Assembly: GCA_900545665.1 (NCBI GenBank)
Contig: UQZU01000030.1
Location: 1 to 23,882 of the forward strand
Length of the DNA stretch: 23,882 bases
Direction of reading: 5' to 3'
Source: an uncultured Collinsella sp.
GTDB lineage: Bacteria; Actinomycetota; Coriobacteriia; Coriobacteriales; Coriobacteriaceae
Shown here: piece by piece, positions 6,195-13,633 of the stretch
How the letters are laid out: each line of letters opens with the position of its first letter
Numbering within the stretch: position 1 is the stretch's first letter
Program-made: the position numbers and the translations under genes
Notes under the pieces: model-generated
What the model was told of the DNA's origin: nothing
Seen by the model: the letters and a program-made list of their open reading frames with translations, nothing else
The model's database searches: none

Positions 6195-7115
6195 ATGCAA
6201 AAGGGAGATGCCATGGATGCGGCGGAGCGCTCGGAGCGCATCCCCGATATCGTCATCATCACCGGAATGTCCGGATCGGGCCGAACGCAGGCCATGCATG
6301 TGTTCGAGGACATGGGCTATTTTTGCATCGACAACTTGCCTCCGCGTCTGATCGCCCAGCTTGCCGAACTCGTCGGCATCAATACGGGCGTGGGCAGGCA
6401 TCTTGCCGTCACCTGCGACCTGCGCAGCCAGGGCTTGTTCGATGAGCTGCTCGATGCCGTTGCCGCGCTCGAGGAGCGCGAGATGAGCTGTGACATCGTG
6501 TTTCTCGAGGCCTCTGACGAGGTGCTGATCCGTCGTTATAGCGAAAACCGCCGCCGCCACCCCATTGCCAAGCCGGGGGAGACTACGGCCGATGCGATTC
6601 AGCGCGAGCGCCTGCAGCTGCAGGGCGTGCGCGATCGAGCCGATATGATCATCGACACGAGCCGCCTGCGCACCTCTGCCCTGCGCAACAAATTGCGCAT
6701 GGCGTTCTCCGAGCTGTCCGACCAGCAGCTCATGGACGTTCACGTGTTCTCGTTTGGCTTTAAGCACGGCATGCCCGTCGAGGCGGACATTATGATCGAC
6801 GTCCGCTTCCTGCCCAATCCGTTCTACGATCCCGAGATGCGCACCATGACCGGTCTCGATAAAAAGGTCTCCGACTTTGTTCTGGACCATCCCAAGACCC
6901 AGGAGTTCTGGAAGGCCTGGACGCAGCTGCTCGATACGGTCATGCCCGGCTATATCGCGGAGGGCAAGCCACAGCTTTCTATTGCCATCGGCTGCACGGG
7001 CGGTCAACACCGCAGCGTTGCCATCGCCGAGGCCACGGCACGTTACCTGGAAGGTGCCCAATATCATGTGAGCATTTCCCATCGCGACCTGTCGCGCGCC
7101 AACACGAAAGCATAG
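6195..7115 (+). CDS. rapZ: RapZ family nucleotide-binding protein (YvcJ-like)
   Basis: The 306-residue protein has the RapZ/YvcJ layout. There is an N-terminal P-loop domain beginning IVIITGMSGSGRTQA (19-33), the family signature GYFCIDNLPP (41-50), and a C-terminal domain ending in IGCTGGQHRSVAIAE. In E. coli RapZ binds GlmZ/GlmY small RNAs to control glucosamine-6-P synthase; in Gram-positives YvcJ is a nucleotide-binding protein of less certain role. The Walker A lysine is replaced by Arg30, which I recall as common in actinobacterial members. The start at 6195 has AGGAGG five bases upstream; an internal Met at codon 7 (6213) also has a GGGAG before it. whiA follows after 6 bases. In many Gram-positive genomes yvcK lies between these two genes, and here it is missing. 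Confidence 0.94.
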   Translation: MQKGDAMDAAERSERIPDIVIITGMSGSGRTQAMHVFEDMGYFCIDNLPPRLIAQLAELVGINTGVGRHLAVTCDLRSQGLFDELLDAVAALEEREMSCDIVFLEASDEVLIRRYSENRRRHPIAKPGETTADAIQRERLQLQGVRDRADMIIDTSRLRTSALRNKLRMAFSELSDQQLMDVHVFSFGFKHGMPVEADIMIDVRFLPNPFYDPEMRTMTGLDKKVSDFVLDHPKTQEFWKAWTQLLDTVMPGYIAEGKPQLSIAIGCTGGQHRSVAIAEATARYLEGAQYHVSISHRDLSRANTKA

Positions 7116-7121
7116 GCCTGC

Positions 7122-8051
7122 ATGTCGTTTACCGCCGAGGTGCGTGACGAGCTCGCGCGCTGCGAACCCGAATGTGAATACTGCGATTTGTCGACGCTTG
7201 CCGCCCTGACGCGTGTGAGCGGTACACTTTCGCTGCCCGGCTCCGGGCGGTATCGTTTGACGGTCGCGACCGAGACGGGCGCCGTCGCGCGCACGATGAT
7301 CACGCTGACGCATCGCATCCTTAAGCTCAAAACGGAATTCACCGTTCGTAAATCGGTCTTGCATAAGGTCCGTAACTATCTCATTACCCTGCCCGATCAA
7401 CCCGACCTGGACAAGGCTCTGGTGCTGCTGGGCATTCTCGACCGCAGGGGAGGGCTCGTCGCCGGTGTTCCCCGGCACATCGTTGCCCGTCCCTGCTGCA
7501 GGCTTGCCTACATCCGCGGCGCGCTCATCGCCGGCGGTTTCGTGGCCGATCCACGCGGCGATTTTCATTTGGAGATCGCGGTGCAGGGCGAGCAATATGC
7601 CCGGGGACTTTGCGATCTATTGGAGCAGATTGGAGTCCATGCGCGCGTTAACGCGCGGCGCGGATCCTTTGCTGTCTACATTAAGAGCGCCGAGGAGATC
7701 GAGCAGCTCCTAAAGCTGGTCGGCGCCAAGCGCAGCGTTGCCGAGATCGAGGAAGCGCGCGCGGTCAAATTGGTTAAGAACGACGTAAACCGTCGCGTGA
7801 ATGCCGAACTGGCCAATCAGACCAGAAGTGCGGGTGCCGCCCAGCATCAGCTTGCGTTGATCGATGAGCTCGAACAGCGGGGTTTGCGCGACACGCTTCC
7901 GGACGCCTTGGCAGTCTTTTGCGACCTGCGCGAGCGCTATCCCGATCTGTCGCTGCGTGATTTGGGGGAGATGGCTGACCCTCCCTTGTCGAAGTCTGCC
8001 CTGTACCATCGCGTTTTGAGGCTTGAAAAGCTCATTGAAGCAAACAAGTAG
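7122..8051 (+). CDS. whiA: Sporulation/cell-division regulator WhiA
   Basis: WhiA is a DNA-binding protein with an N-terminal LAGLIDADG-homing-endonuclease-like fold and a C-terminal helix-turn-helix. In Streptomyces it works with WhiB at sporulation septation; in non-sporulating Gram-positives it influences division and chromosome segregation. The 309-residue product shows the family's AYIRGALIAGGFVADPRGDFHLEI core (129-152) and the C-terminal LGEMADPPLSKSALYHRVLRL (281-301). The LAGLIDADG catalytic acidic residues are not evident, as in all WhiA. The ATG at 7122 is 6 bases after the rapZ stop with only a weak ribosome-binding site, so translational coupling is likely. The pairing with rapZ upstream and gap-pgk-tpiA downstream matches the Streptomyces neighbourhood as I recall it. 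Confidence 0.95.
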   Translation: MSFTAEVRDELARCEPECEYCDLSTLAALTRVSGTLSLPGSGRYRLTVATETGAVARTMITLTHRILKLKTEFTVRKSVLHKVRNYLITLPDQPDLDKALVLLGILDRRGGLVAGVPRHIVARPCCRLAYIRGALIAGGFVADPRGDFHLEIAVQGEQYARGLCDLLEQIGVHARVNARRGSFAVYIKSAEEIEQLLKLVGAKRSVAEIEEARAVKLVKNDVNRRVNAELANQTRSAGAAQHQLALIDELEQRGLRDTLPDALAVFCDLRERYPDLSLRDLGEMADPPLSKSALYHRVLRLEKLIEANK

Positions 8052-8096
8052 TTTGAAGTATCGACTTATATACGGATTTAGCTGCTATTTTATTCT

Positions 8097-8172
8097 TTAA
8101 AACGTTTTAACGTAAATTTGATTTTCAATTTCGAGCATTCTCGTGAAATTCAAGTCAAAAAAAAGGTATATT
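8097..8172 (+). promoter_or_regulatory. Predicted gap promoter with a palindromic operator candidate
   Basis: The 193-base gap between whiA and gap is strikingly AT-rich compared with its surroundings. It holds a perfect 14-bp palindrome, TTAAAACGTTTTAA (8097-8110), whose central AACGTT is typical of LacI/GalR-family operators. It also holds a plausible promoter, GTGAAA (8143-8148), 18 bases, TATATT (8167-8172). An imperfect inverted repeat (about 8126-8153) overlaps the -35 region. The gap ribosome-binding site AAAGGAG is at 8233-8239. Confidence 0.55.
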
Positions 8173-8244
8173 AGGCGAGTGGTTAGTTTGTGGGCCTCAA
8201 CGGCGGGCGCTGTAGCTCGCGGGGGCCTTACGAAAGGAGACACA

Positions 8245-9270
8245 ATGGCAGTAAAGGTTGCTATTAACGGCTTCGGTCGCATCGGTCGTCTGGCTTTCCG
8301 TCAGATGTTCGGTCATGAGGGCTCCGAGATCGTCGCTATCAACGACCTCACCTCTCCCGATATGCTCGCTTACCTGCTGAAGTACGACTCCACGCAGGGC
8401 AACTACGCTCGCGATCACGAGGTCGTTGCTGGCGAGGATTCCATCACCGTTGACGGCAAGGAGATCAAGATCTACAAGGAGGCCGACGCCAACAACCTGC
8501 CTTGGGGCGACCTCGACGTCGACGTCGTTCTCGAGTGCACCGGCTTCTACACCAGCAAGGCTAAGGCTCAGGCCCACATCAACGCTGGCGCCAAGAAGGT
8601 CGTCATCTCCGCTCCGGCCGGCAGCGATCTGCCCACCATCGTGTACAACGTCAACCATGAGACGCTGACCGCTGAGGACAACATCATCTCCGCTGCTTCC
8701 TGCACCACCAACTGCCTCGCCCCGATGGCCAAGGGTCTCAACGACTTCGCTCCCATCGTGTCCGGCATCATGACCACCATCCACGCCTTCACCGGCGACC
8801 AGATGCCGCTCGACGGCCCGCAGCGCAAGGGCAACTTCCGTCGCTCCCGCGCCTGCTCCGAGAACATCGTCCCGAACACCACGGGCGCTGCCAAGGCCAT
8901 CGGCCTGGTTCTCCCCGAGCTCAACGGCAAGCTCATCGGTGCCGCCCAGCGCGTCCCGACGCCGACCGGCTCGCTGACCAACCTCTACGCCGTCGTTGAC
9001 AAGAAGGTCACCGTCGACGAGGTCAACGCTGCCATGAAGGCCTACGCCGCCACCATCTCCGAGACCTTCGCCTACAACGAGGACCAGATCGTCTCCCGCG
9101 ACATCGTCGGCGAGACCCACGGCTCCATCTTCGACGCCACTCAGACCATGTGCTCTGACCTCGGCAACGGCCAGACCCTCGTTCAGGTCACCTCTTGGTA
9201 CGACAACGAGAACTCCTACACCTCTCAGATGGTCCGCACCATCAAGTACTTCGAGAAGTTCGTTGCTTAA
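8245..9270 (+). CDS. gap: Glyceraldehyde-3-phosphate dehydrogenase (type I)
   Basis: This 341-residue glycolytic enzyme oxidises glyceraldehyde-3-P to 1,3-bisphosphoglycerate. Visible are the Rossmann motif INGFGRIGR (7-15), Asp34 in INDLTSPD, which suits NAD rather than NADP, the catalytic SCTTNC with Cys153, and His180 in TIHAFTGDQ. The C-terminal SWYDNENSY segment is intact. The ATG at 8245 follows AAAGGAG; the longer frame from 8143 reads through the promoter and is rejected. The gene has its own promoter region and terminator, and its codon choice is strongly biased to C-ending codons, as expected for a highly expressed gene. It is the first of four consecutive glycolytic genes. Confidence 0.98.
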   Translation: MAVKVAINGFGRIGRLAFRQMFGHEGSEIVAINDLTSPDMLAYLLKYDSTQGNYARDHEVVAGEDSITVDGKEIKIYKEADANNLPWGDLDVDVVLECTGFYTSKAKAQAHINAGAKKVVISAPAGSDLPTIVYNVNHETLTAEDNIISAASCTTNCLAPMAKGLNDFAPIVSGIMTTIHAFTGDQMPLDGPQRKGNFRRSRACSENIVPNTTGAAKAIGLVLPELNGKLIGAAQRVPTPTGSLTNLYAVVDKKVTVDEVNAAMKAYAATISETFAYNEDQIVSRDIVGETHGSIFDATQTMCSDLGNGQTLVQVTSWYDNENSYTSQMVRTIKYFEKFVA

Positions 9271-9307
9271 TTTAGCTTTTAGCGAATAGCTCGTTGAGCG
9301 TCTAAAG

Positions 9308-9354
9308 AAGGGCGCGGCCTTATAGGGCTTACACCCTAGGGTCGCGCCCTTTTT
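9308..9354 (+). terminator. Rho-independent terminator after gap
   Basis: AAGGGCGCG (9308-9316) pairs with CGCGCCCTT (9343-9351), and the stem continues with a G-T pair and two further pairs; a small AGGG/CCCT hairpin sits in the loop. TTTTT follows. It would allow gap to be transcribed separately, or in excess over pgk. Confidence 0.88.
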
Positions 9355-9410
9355 ATAGGAAATCGTCTGCCGTAATGGGAGGCAGACATGTACGAAAGGT
9401 AGAAGCAAAC

Positions 9411-10601
9411 ATGGCCTTTACCAAGAAGACCGTCCGCGACATCGATGTCGACGGCAAGCGCGTTCTCGTCCGCGTTGACTTCAACGTGCCTATCAAGGAT
9501 GGAGTCGTTGGCGACACCACCCGTATCAAGGCTGCCCTGCCCACCATCAACTATCTCGTTGAGCACAACGCTCGCGTCATCCTCATGAGCCACCTCGGCC
9601 GTCCCGAGGGCACTGGCTTCCAGCCTGAGCTCTCCCTTGAGCCTGTCGCCAAGAAGCTTGCCGAGCTCTCTGGTCTCGACGTTGCCTTTGTCGCCGACAC
9701 TTACGGCGAGAAGGCTGCCGAGGCTGTCGCTGCCGTCGAGCCGGGCAAGGTTCTCGTTCTCGAGAACGTCCGCTTCGATAAGCGTGAGAAGAAGAACGAT
9801 CCCGAGATCGCGAAGAAGCTCGCTTCCTATGGTGACGTCTTCGTTCTCGATGCCTTCGGCACCGCTCACCGCGCCCAGGGTTCCGTCGTGGGCCCCGCCG
9901 CTTACCTGCCTGCCGTCGCTGGCTTCCTGCTCGAGAAGGAGGTCGACACGCTGACCGGCATCTTCGCCGAGCCCGAGCGCCCCTTCGTCGCCATCGTCGG
10001 CGGTTCCAAGGTTTCCTCCAAGATCGGCGTTCTCGATCACCTCATCGACTCTGCTGACACCCTGATCATCGGTGGCGGCATGGCCTACACCTTCTTCCTG
10101 GCTCAGGGCCTTTCCGTCGGTCAGTCCCTCAAGGAAGAGGACTGGGTCGAGCGCGCCGGCGAGATGCTCAAGAAGGCCGAGGAGAAGGGCGTCAAGATCC
10201 TGCTCCCCATCGACAACCGCGTTGCCGATCACTTTGGCGAGGACGCTGTCCCCGAGGTTGTCGCTTCCGACGCTATCCCTGACGACCGCGAGGGCATGGA
10301 CATCGGTCCTAAGACCGAGGAGCTCTACGCCGAGGCCGTCAAGGGCGCCAAGACTGTGTTCTGGAATGGCCCCATGGGCGTCTTCGAGTTCGACAACTTC
10401 GCTCACGGCACCCAGGCTATCGCCGAGGCTGTCGCCGAGGCCGACTGCACCTCGATCATCGGCGGTGGCGACTCTGTCGCGGCTGTCAACAAGTTCAACC
10501 TGGCCGACAAGATGAGCTGGATCTCCACCGGTGGTGGCGCTTCCATGGAGCTCGTCGAGGGTAAGGCCCTGCCCGGAGTGGAGGCGCTTCTCGATGCCTA
10601 A
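9411..10601 (+). CDS. pgk: Phosphoglycerate kinase
   Basis: The 396-residue two-domain enzyme transfers phosphate from 1,3-bisphosphoglycerate to ADP. Motifs seen are VRVDFNVP (20-27), SHLGRP (60-65) for substrate binding, the LDAFGTAHRAQGS segment (146-158), GGSKVSSKI (197-205), WNGPMGVFE, and the C-terminal IGGGDSVAAV nucleotide site. The ATG at 9411 gives the standard N-terminus; AAAGG at 9395-9399 is a rather distant ribosome-binding site. The leader carries a 7-bp hairpin, GTCTGCC/GGCAGAC (9365-9371 and 9381-9387). The stop overlaps the tpiA start by 8 bases. ENVRF replaces the more usual ENTRF, a minor variation. Confidence 0.98.
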   Translation: MAFTKKTVRDIDVDGKRVLVRVDFNVPIKDGVVGDTTRIKAALPTINYLVEHNARVILMSHLGRPEGTGFQPELSLEPVAKKLAELSGLDVAFVADTYGEKAAEAVAAVEPGKVLVLENVRFDKREKKNDPEIAKKLASYGDVFVLDAFGTAHRAQGSVVGPAAYLPAVAGFLLEKEVDTLTGIFAEPERPFVAIVGGSKVSSKIGVLDHLIDSADTLIIGGGMAYTFFLAQGLSVGQSLKEEDWVERAGEMLKKAEEKGVKILLPIDNRVADHFGEDAVPEVVASDAIPDDREGMDIGPKTEELYAEAVKGAKTVFWNGPMGVFEFDNFAHGTQAIAEAVAEADCTSIIGGGDSVAAVNKFNLADKMSWISTGGGASMELVEGKALPGVEALLDA

Positions 10602-11361
10602 TCGCACCCTTCTCATTGCTGGTAACTGGAAGATGAACAACGACGTCGCCGAGGCCGCCAAACTCGCCGACGAGCTGGCTCAGGCTCTGCCCGAGGTTCC
10701 GGCTGGCGTCGAGGTGCTCGTCTGCCCTCCGACCATCGACATCACCACGGTTCATGACCGCATTCAGGCTGCCCCCATCGCGCTCGGTGCACAGAACGTG
10801 TACTGGGAGGCCAAGGGTGCCTTCACCGGTGAGTCCTCTTGCGACATGCTCAAGTCCGCTGGCTGCACCTACTGCATCATTGGCCACTCCGAGCGTCGTG
10901 ACTACTTCCACGAGACCGACGAGGACCAGAACAAGAAGGCCAAGGCTCTCGTTGCCGCCGGTCTTGTTCCCGTCTTCTGCTGCGGCGAGTCCCTCGAGGT
11001 CCGCGAGGCTGGCACCTATGTCGAGCACGTCGTGAACCAGGTCAAGGCTGGCCTTGCTGGTCTTGAGATCACCTGCCCCAAGCAGGTCGTCGTCGCCTAC
11101 GAGCCCATCTGGGCCATTGGCACCGGCAAGACCGCTACCGCCGAGGACGCTCAGGAGGTCTGCGGCGCTATCCGTGAGACCCTCAAGGAGATGTTCGGCG
11201 AGGAGCTCGCCAACGGCATCCGCGTTCTCTATGGTGGCTCTGCCAAGCCCGGCAACATTGCCGAGCTCGTCGCCAAGCCCGACGTTGACGGCGCCCTCGT
11301 GGGCGGCGCTTCGCTCAAGGCTGCCGACTTCGCCTCTATGGTCGTCAAGGCAGGCGAGTAG
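10594..11361 (+). CDS. tpiA: Triose-phosphate isomerase
   Basis: The 255-residue TIM barrel interconverts dihydroxyacetone-P and glyceraldehyde-3-P. Catalytic residues are visible as Lys13 in AGNWKMN, His98 in IGHSERR and Glu170 in AYEPIWAIGTGKTA, with the phosphate-binding YGGSAKPGN near the end. The start at 10594 lies inside the end of pgk in another frame, with GGAG (10575-10578) and GAGG (10581-10584) upstream, which signals coupled translation. gpmI begins 5 bases after its stop, so pgk, tpiA and gpmI form one tight unit. Confidence 0.98.
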   Translation: MPNRTLLIAGNWKMNNDVAEAAKLADELAQALPEVPAGVEVLVCPPTIDITTVHDRIQAAPIALGAQNVYWEAKGAFTGESSCDMLKSAGCTYCIIGHSERRDYFHETDEDQNKKAKALVAAGLVPVFCCGESLEVREAGTYVEHVVNQVKAGLAGLEITCPKQVVVAYEPIWAIGTGKTATAEDAQEVCGAIRETLKEMFGEELANGIRVLYGGSAKPGNIAELVAKPDVDGALVGGASLKAADFASMVVKAGE

Positions 11362-11366
11362 GACAT

Positions 11367-12920
11367 ATGGCACAGCGTCATCTTCCCGCACTCCTGATCA
11401 TTATGGACGGCTGCGGCCTGGCTCCGGCCGATGGCGAGAACGCCGTCGCCGCTGCCAAGACGCCCTTCCTTGATAGCCTGTACGAGAAGTACCCCCACAC
11501 CACGCTCGGCGCTTCGGGCGAGGACGTGGGTCTTCCCGATGGCCAGATGGGCAACTCCGAGGTGGGTCACCTCAACATCGGTGCCGGCCGCATCGTGTTC
11601 CAGGAGCTTTCGCGCATCAACAACGCCATCAAGGACGGCTCCATCGCCAAGAACGAGGTTTTCGTCAAGGCTATGGACGATGTCAAGGCTGACGGCAAGA
11701 CTCTCCACCTCATGGGCCTTATGAGCCCTGGCGGTGTCCATTCTCACATGAACCACGTCGAGGCTCTGGTCAAGATGGCTGCCGAGCACGGTGTCAAGAC
11801 CGTTCGCGTCCACGCCTTCATGGATGGCCGCGACGTTGACCCGCAGTCCGGTGCCGGCTACATGAGCGAGTTCTGCGCCTTCCTGGCTAAGATCTCCGAG
11901 GAGACCGGTTGCGACGCTCGCGTTGCCACCGTCTCGGGCCGTTATTGGGCCATGGACCGCGATAATCGTTGGGAGCGCATCCAGCGCGCCTACGACGTCA
12001 TGGTCAATGCGTCCGATGCCGATGTCGACCCCGTTGCCGGTATCAAGGCCTACTACGAGAAGGATCCGCGCGGCGACGAGTTCGTCGAGCCCTTCGCTGC
12101 CCACAACGAGGGCATCCACGAGGGCGATGCGGCCATCTTCTTCAACTTCCGTCCCGACCGCGCCCGTCAGATGACCCGCGTGTTCACGGACAAGGAGTTC
12201 GACGGCTTTGAGCGCGAGCAGATTAAGCTTTCTCACTTTGTGACGATGACCGAGTACGATCCGACGTTTGACGTCGAGGTTGCCTTCCCCAAGACGTTCC
12301 CCGAGAACGTCCTGGCAGACGTTATCGCCGCCAACGGCCTGAAGCAGCTGCACACCGCCGAGACCGAGAAGTACGCCCACGTGACGTTCTTCCTCAACGG
12401 CGGCATCGAGGAGCCCAAGGAGGGCGAGGAGCGCGTGCTCGTCGCTTCCCCCAAGGTCGCTACCTACGATCTGCAGCCTGAGATGAGCGCTCCCGAGGTT
12501 ACCGAGAAGCTCGTCGCTGCCATCAACGAGGATCGCGCTGATTTCTACATCGTGAACTTCGCAAACTGCGACATGGTTGGTCACACCGGTGTCTTCGACG
12601 CCGCCGTTAAGGCCGTCGAGGCTGTTGACGATGCCCTGTCCAAGGTTGTCCCGGCGATTCTCGCCAAGGGTGGCTTTGCGCTGATTACCGCCGACCACGG
12701 CAACGCCGACCACATGTTTGACGTTGCTTCCGACGGTTCCAAGCATCCGTTCACGGCTCACACCACCAACCGTGTGCCGTTCATCATCGTTGATGAGAAG
12801 GCCAAGCTCACCGGTATCGAGGACGGTCGTCTTTCCGATATCGCTCCGACCATGCTCACCATGGCTGGTATTGAGCCTTCCGCCGAGATGACGGGTCGCG
12901 TGCTCGCCACCGAAGCCTAA
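11367..12920 (+). CDS. gpmI: 2,3-bisphosphoglycerate-independent phosphoglycerate mutase
   Basis: The 517-residue two-domain, alkaline-phosphatase-superfamily mutase converts 3-phosphoglycerate to 2-phosphoglycerate, with Mn2+ as usual cofactor. Seen are the metal-binding MDGCGL (13-18), the phosphoserine site Ser64 in GQMGNSEVGH, the FNFRPDRARQ segment, the VNFANCDMVGHTG region and the C-terminal TADHGNADHM metal site. A Cys follows DG where Trp or Phe is more common. The ATG at 11367 is 5 bases after tpiA. In the Streptomyces block tpiA is followed directly by secG, so gpmI appears inserted here; a strong terminator separates it from secG. Confidence 0.97.
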   Translation: MAQRHLPALLIIMDGCGLAPADGENAVAAAKTPFLDSLYEKYPHTTLGASGEDVGLPDGQMGNSEVGHLNIGAGRIVFQELSRINNAIKDGSIAKNEVFVKAMDDVKADGKTLHLMGLMSPGGVHSHMNHVEALVKMAAEHGVKTVRVHAFMDGRDVDPQSGAGYMSEFCAFLAKISEETGCDARVATVSGRYWAMDRDNRWERIQRAYDVMVNASDADVDPVAGIKAYYEKDPRGDEFVEPFAAHNEGIHEGDAAIFFNFRPDRARQMTRVFTDKEFDGFEREQIKLSHFVTMTEYDPTFDVEVAFPKTFPENVLADVIAANGLKQLHTAETEKYAHVTFFLNGGIEEPKEGEERVLVASPKVATYDLQPEMSAPEVTEKLVAAINEDRADFYIVNFANCDMVGHTGVFDAAVKAVEAVDDALSKVVPAILAKGGFALITADHGNADHMFDVASDGSKHPFTAHTTNRVPFIIVDEKAKLTGIEDGRLSDIAPTMLTMAGIEPSAEMTGRVLATEA

Positions 12921-12945
12921 TAGAAAACAAATACCGTTTTCTAGT

Positions 12946-12980
12946 AAGGGGGTTGTCCATATTCGGGCAACCCCTTTTTT
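12946..12980 (+). terminator. Rho-independent terminator after gpmI
   Basis: AAGGGGGTTGTCC (12946-12958) pairs with GGGCAACCCCTT and the following T (12965-12977, two G-T pairs), followed by a T-run ending at 12980. A smaller 7-bp hairpin, AGAAAAC/GTTTTCT (12922-12928 and 12936-12942), sits just before it. This ends the pgk-tpiA-gpmI unit. Confidence 0.9.
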
Positions 12981-13084
12981 GGTATTTCTGCCATATCTGC
13001 CCCGTCCCCAAATGGCAGGTGGGGGAGTGTCGGGGGTTGTGGTACAGTACTGGAGTTTGAATTGTTCTATTAAGGAGCTTATCT

Positions 13085-13339
13085 ATGGGTCCGTTCCAGA
13101 TTCTTCTGTTTGTCGTTTGGGCTGTCTCTGCCGTGGCGCTGACGATTCTCGTCCTGATGCATTCCGGTAAGGGCACCGGCGTTTCGGATATGATCGCTAG
13201 CTCGCTGTATAACTCCAGCTCTGCCACGGGCGTCATGGAGCAGAACCTCGATCGCCTGACGGTAATTATGGCCGTTGTTTTTGCCGTGTGCGTCGTCCTG
13301 TGCATGTTCTTCTTCCCGCAGGGCATCGTCGGCTTCTAA
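13085..13339 (+). CDS. secG: Preprotein translocase subunit SecG
   Basis: SecG is the small third subunit of the SecYEG membrane channel. The 84-residue product has two hydrophobic segments (about 4-24 and 57-77). They are separated by a polar stretch with the family's LMHSGKGTGVSDMI pattern, matching the LLQ-x-GKGGG-type loop of other SecG proteins. AAGGAG (13072-13077) precedes the ATG. TACAGT at 13043-13048 with an upstream TGG looks like an extended -10 for its own promoter, without a convincing -35. It is flanked by terminators on both sides, so it is probably monocistronic. Confidence 0.93.
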   Translation: MGPFQILLFVVWAVSAVALTILVLMHSGKGTGVSDMIASSLYNSSSATGVMEQNLDRLTVIMAVVFAVCVVLCMFFFPQGIVGF

Positions 13340-13361
13340 GCACGAGCCGTATAAATACTTG

Positions 13362-13392
13362 AAAAGGGTTCCGCAAGTGCGGGACCCTTTTT
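13362..13392 (+). terminator. Rho-independent terminator after secG
   Basis: A 13-bp stem (13362-13374 with 13379-13391, one T-G pair) has a 4-nt loop AAGT and runs into TTTTT, then GTTT. It is among the clearest terminators in the window. Confidence 0.92.
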
Positions 13393-13453
13393 GTTTACAT
13401 ATTTGTAACAGAGTCAAAATATCCCCACATACTTCGCCCAACTAAAGAAATTC

Positions 13454-13467
13454 TTGACCGTTGACCG
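13454..13467 (+). promoter_or_regulatory. Tandem TTGACCG repeat upstream of oppA
   Basis: Two adjoining copies of TTGACCG (13454-13460 and 13461-13467) lie about 170 bases before oppA. Either could serve as a -35 box; CATAAA (13487-13492) is the nearest -10-like hexamer, with a long 20-base spacer. The repeat could also be a regulator site. The rest of the 13393-13633 leader shows no gene. The oppA ribosome-binding site AAGGAGG is at 13622-13628. Confidence 0.35.
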
Positions 13468-13633
13468 GAATTAGCCCCAAATCGTGCATAAAATGCGCTA
13501 CTGTATTGCGAAACGTTGGTCCGTTGTGCATAACCAGCCATAGCGACGGGCGGCGTTTTAATGGTTCGGATCGGATTGTCTCGACATGTGTCCGACTGAA
13601 CATTTCTTTGTCCTATCTCATAAGGAGGATGGC

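Noticed and set aside
11229..12761. Long - strand open frames opposite gpmI, and similar ones opposite oppA (13613-15280), pgk (9336-10661) and gap (8197-9408)
   Set aside because: They mirror highly expressed, C-ending-codon genes, lack family motifs and sensible starts, and arise from the strong codon bias of the + strand genes.
12979..13170. 63-codon open frame overlapping the secG leader
   Set aside because: It covers the terminator tail, promoter and start of secG in another frame, with no ribosome-binding site or recognisable product.
13586..13633. Earlier ATG for oppA at 13586
   Set aside because: It would put 16 extra residues before a clear lipoprotein signal and has no ribosome-binding site, whereas 13634 has AAGGAGG.
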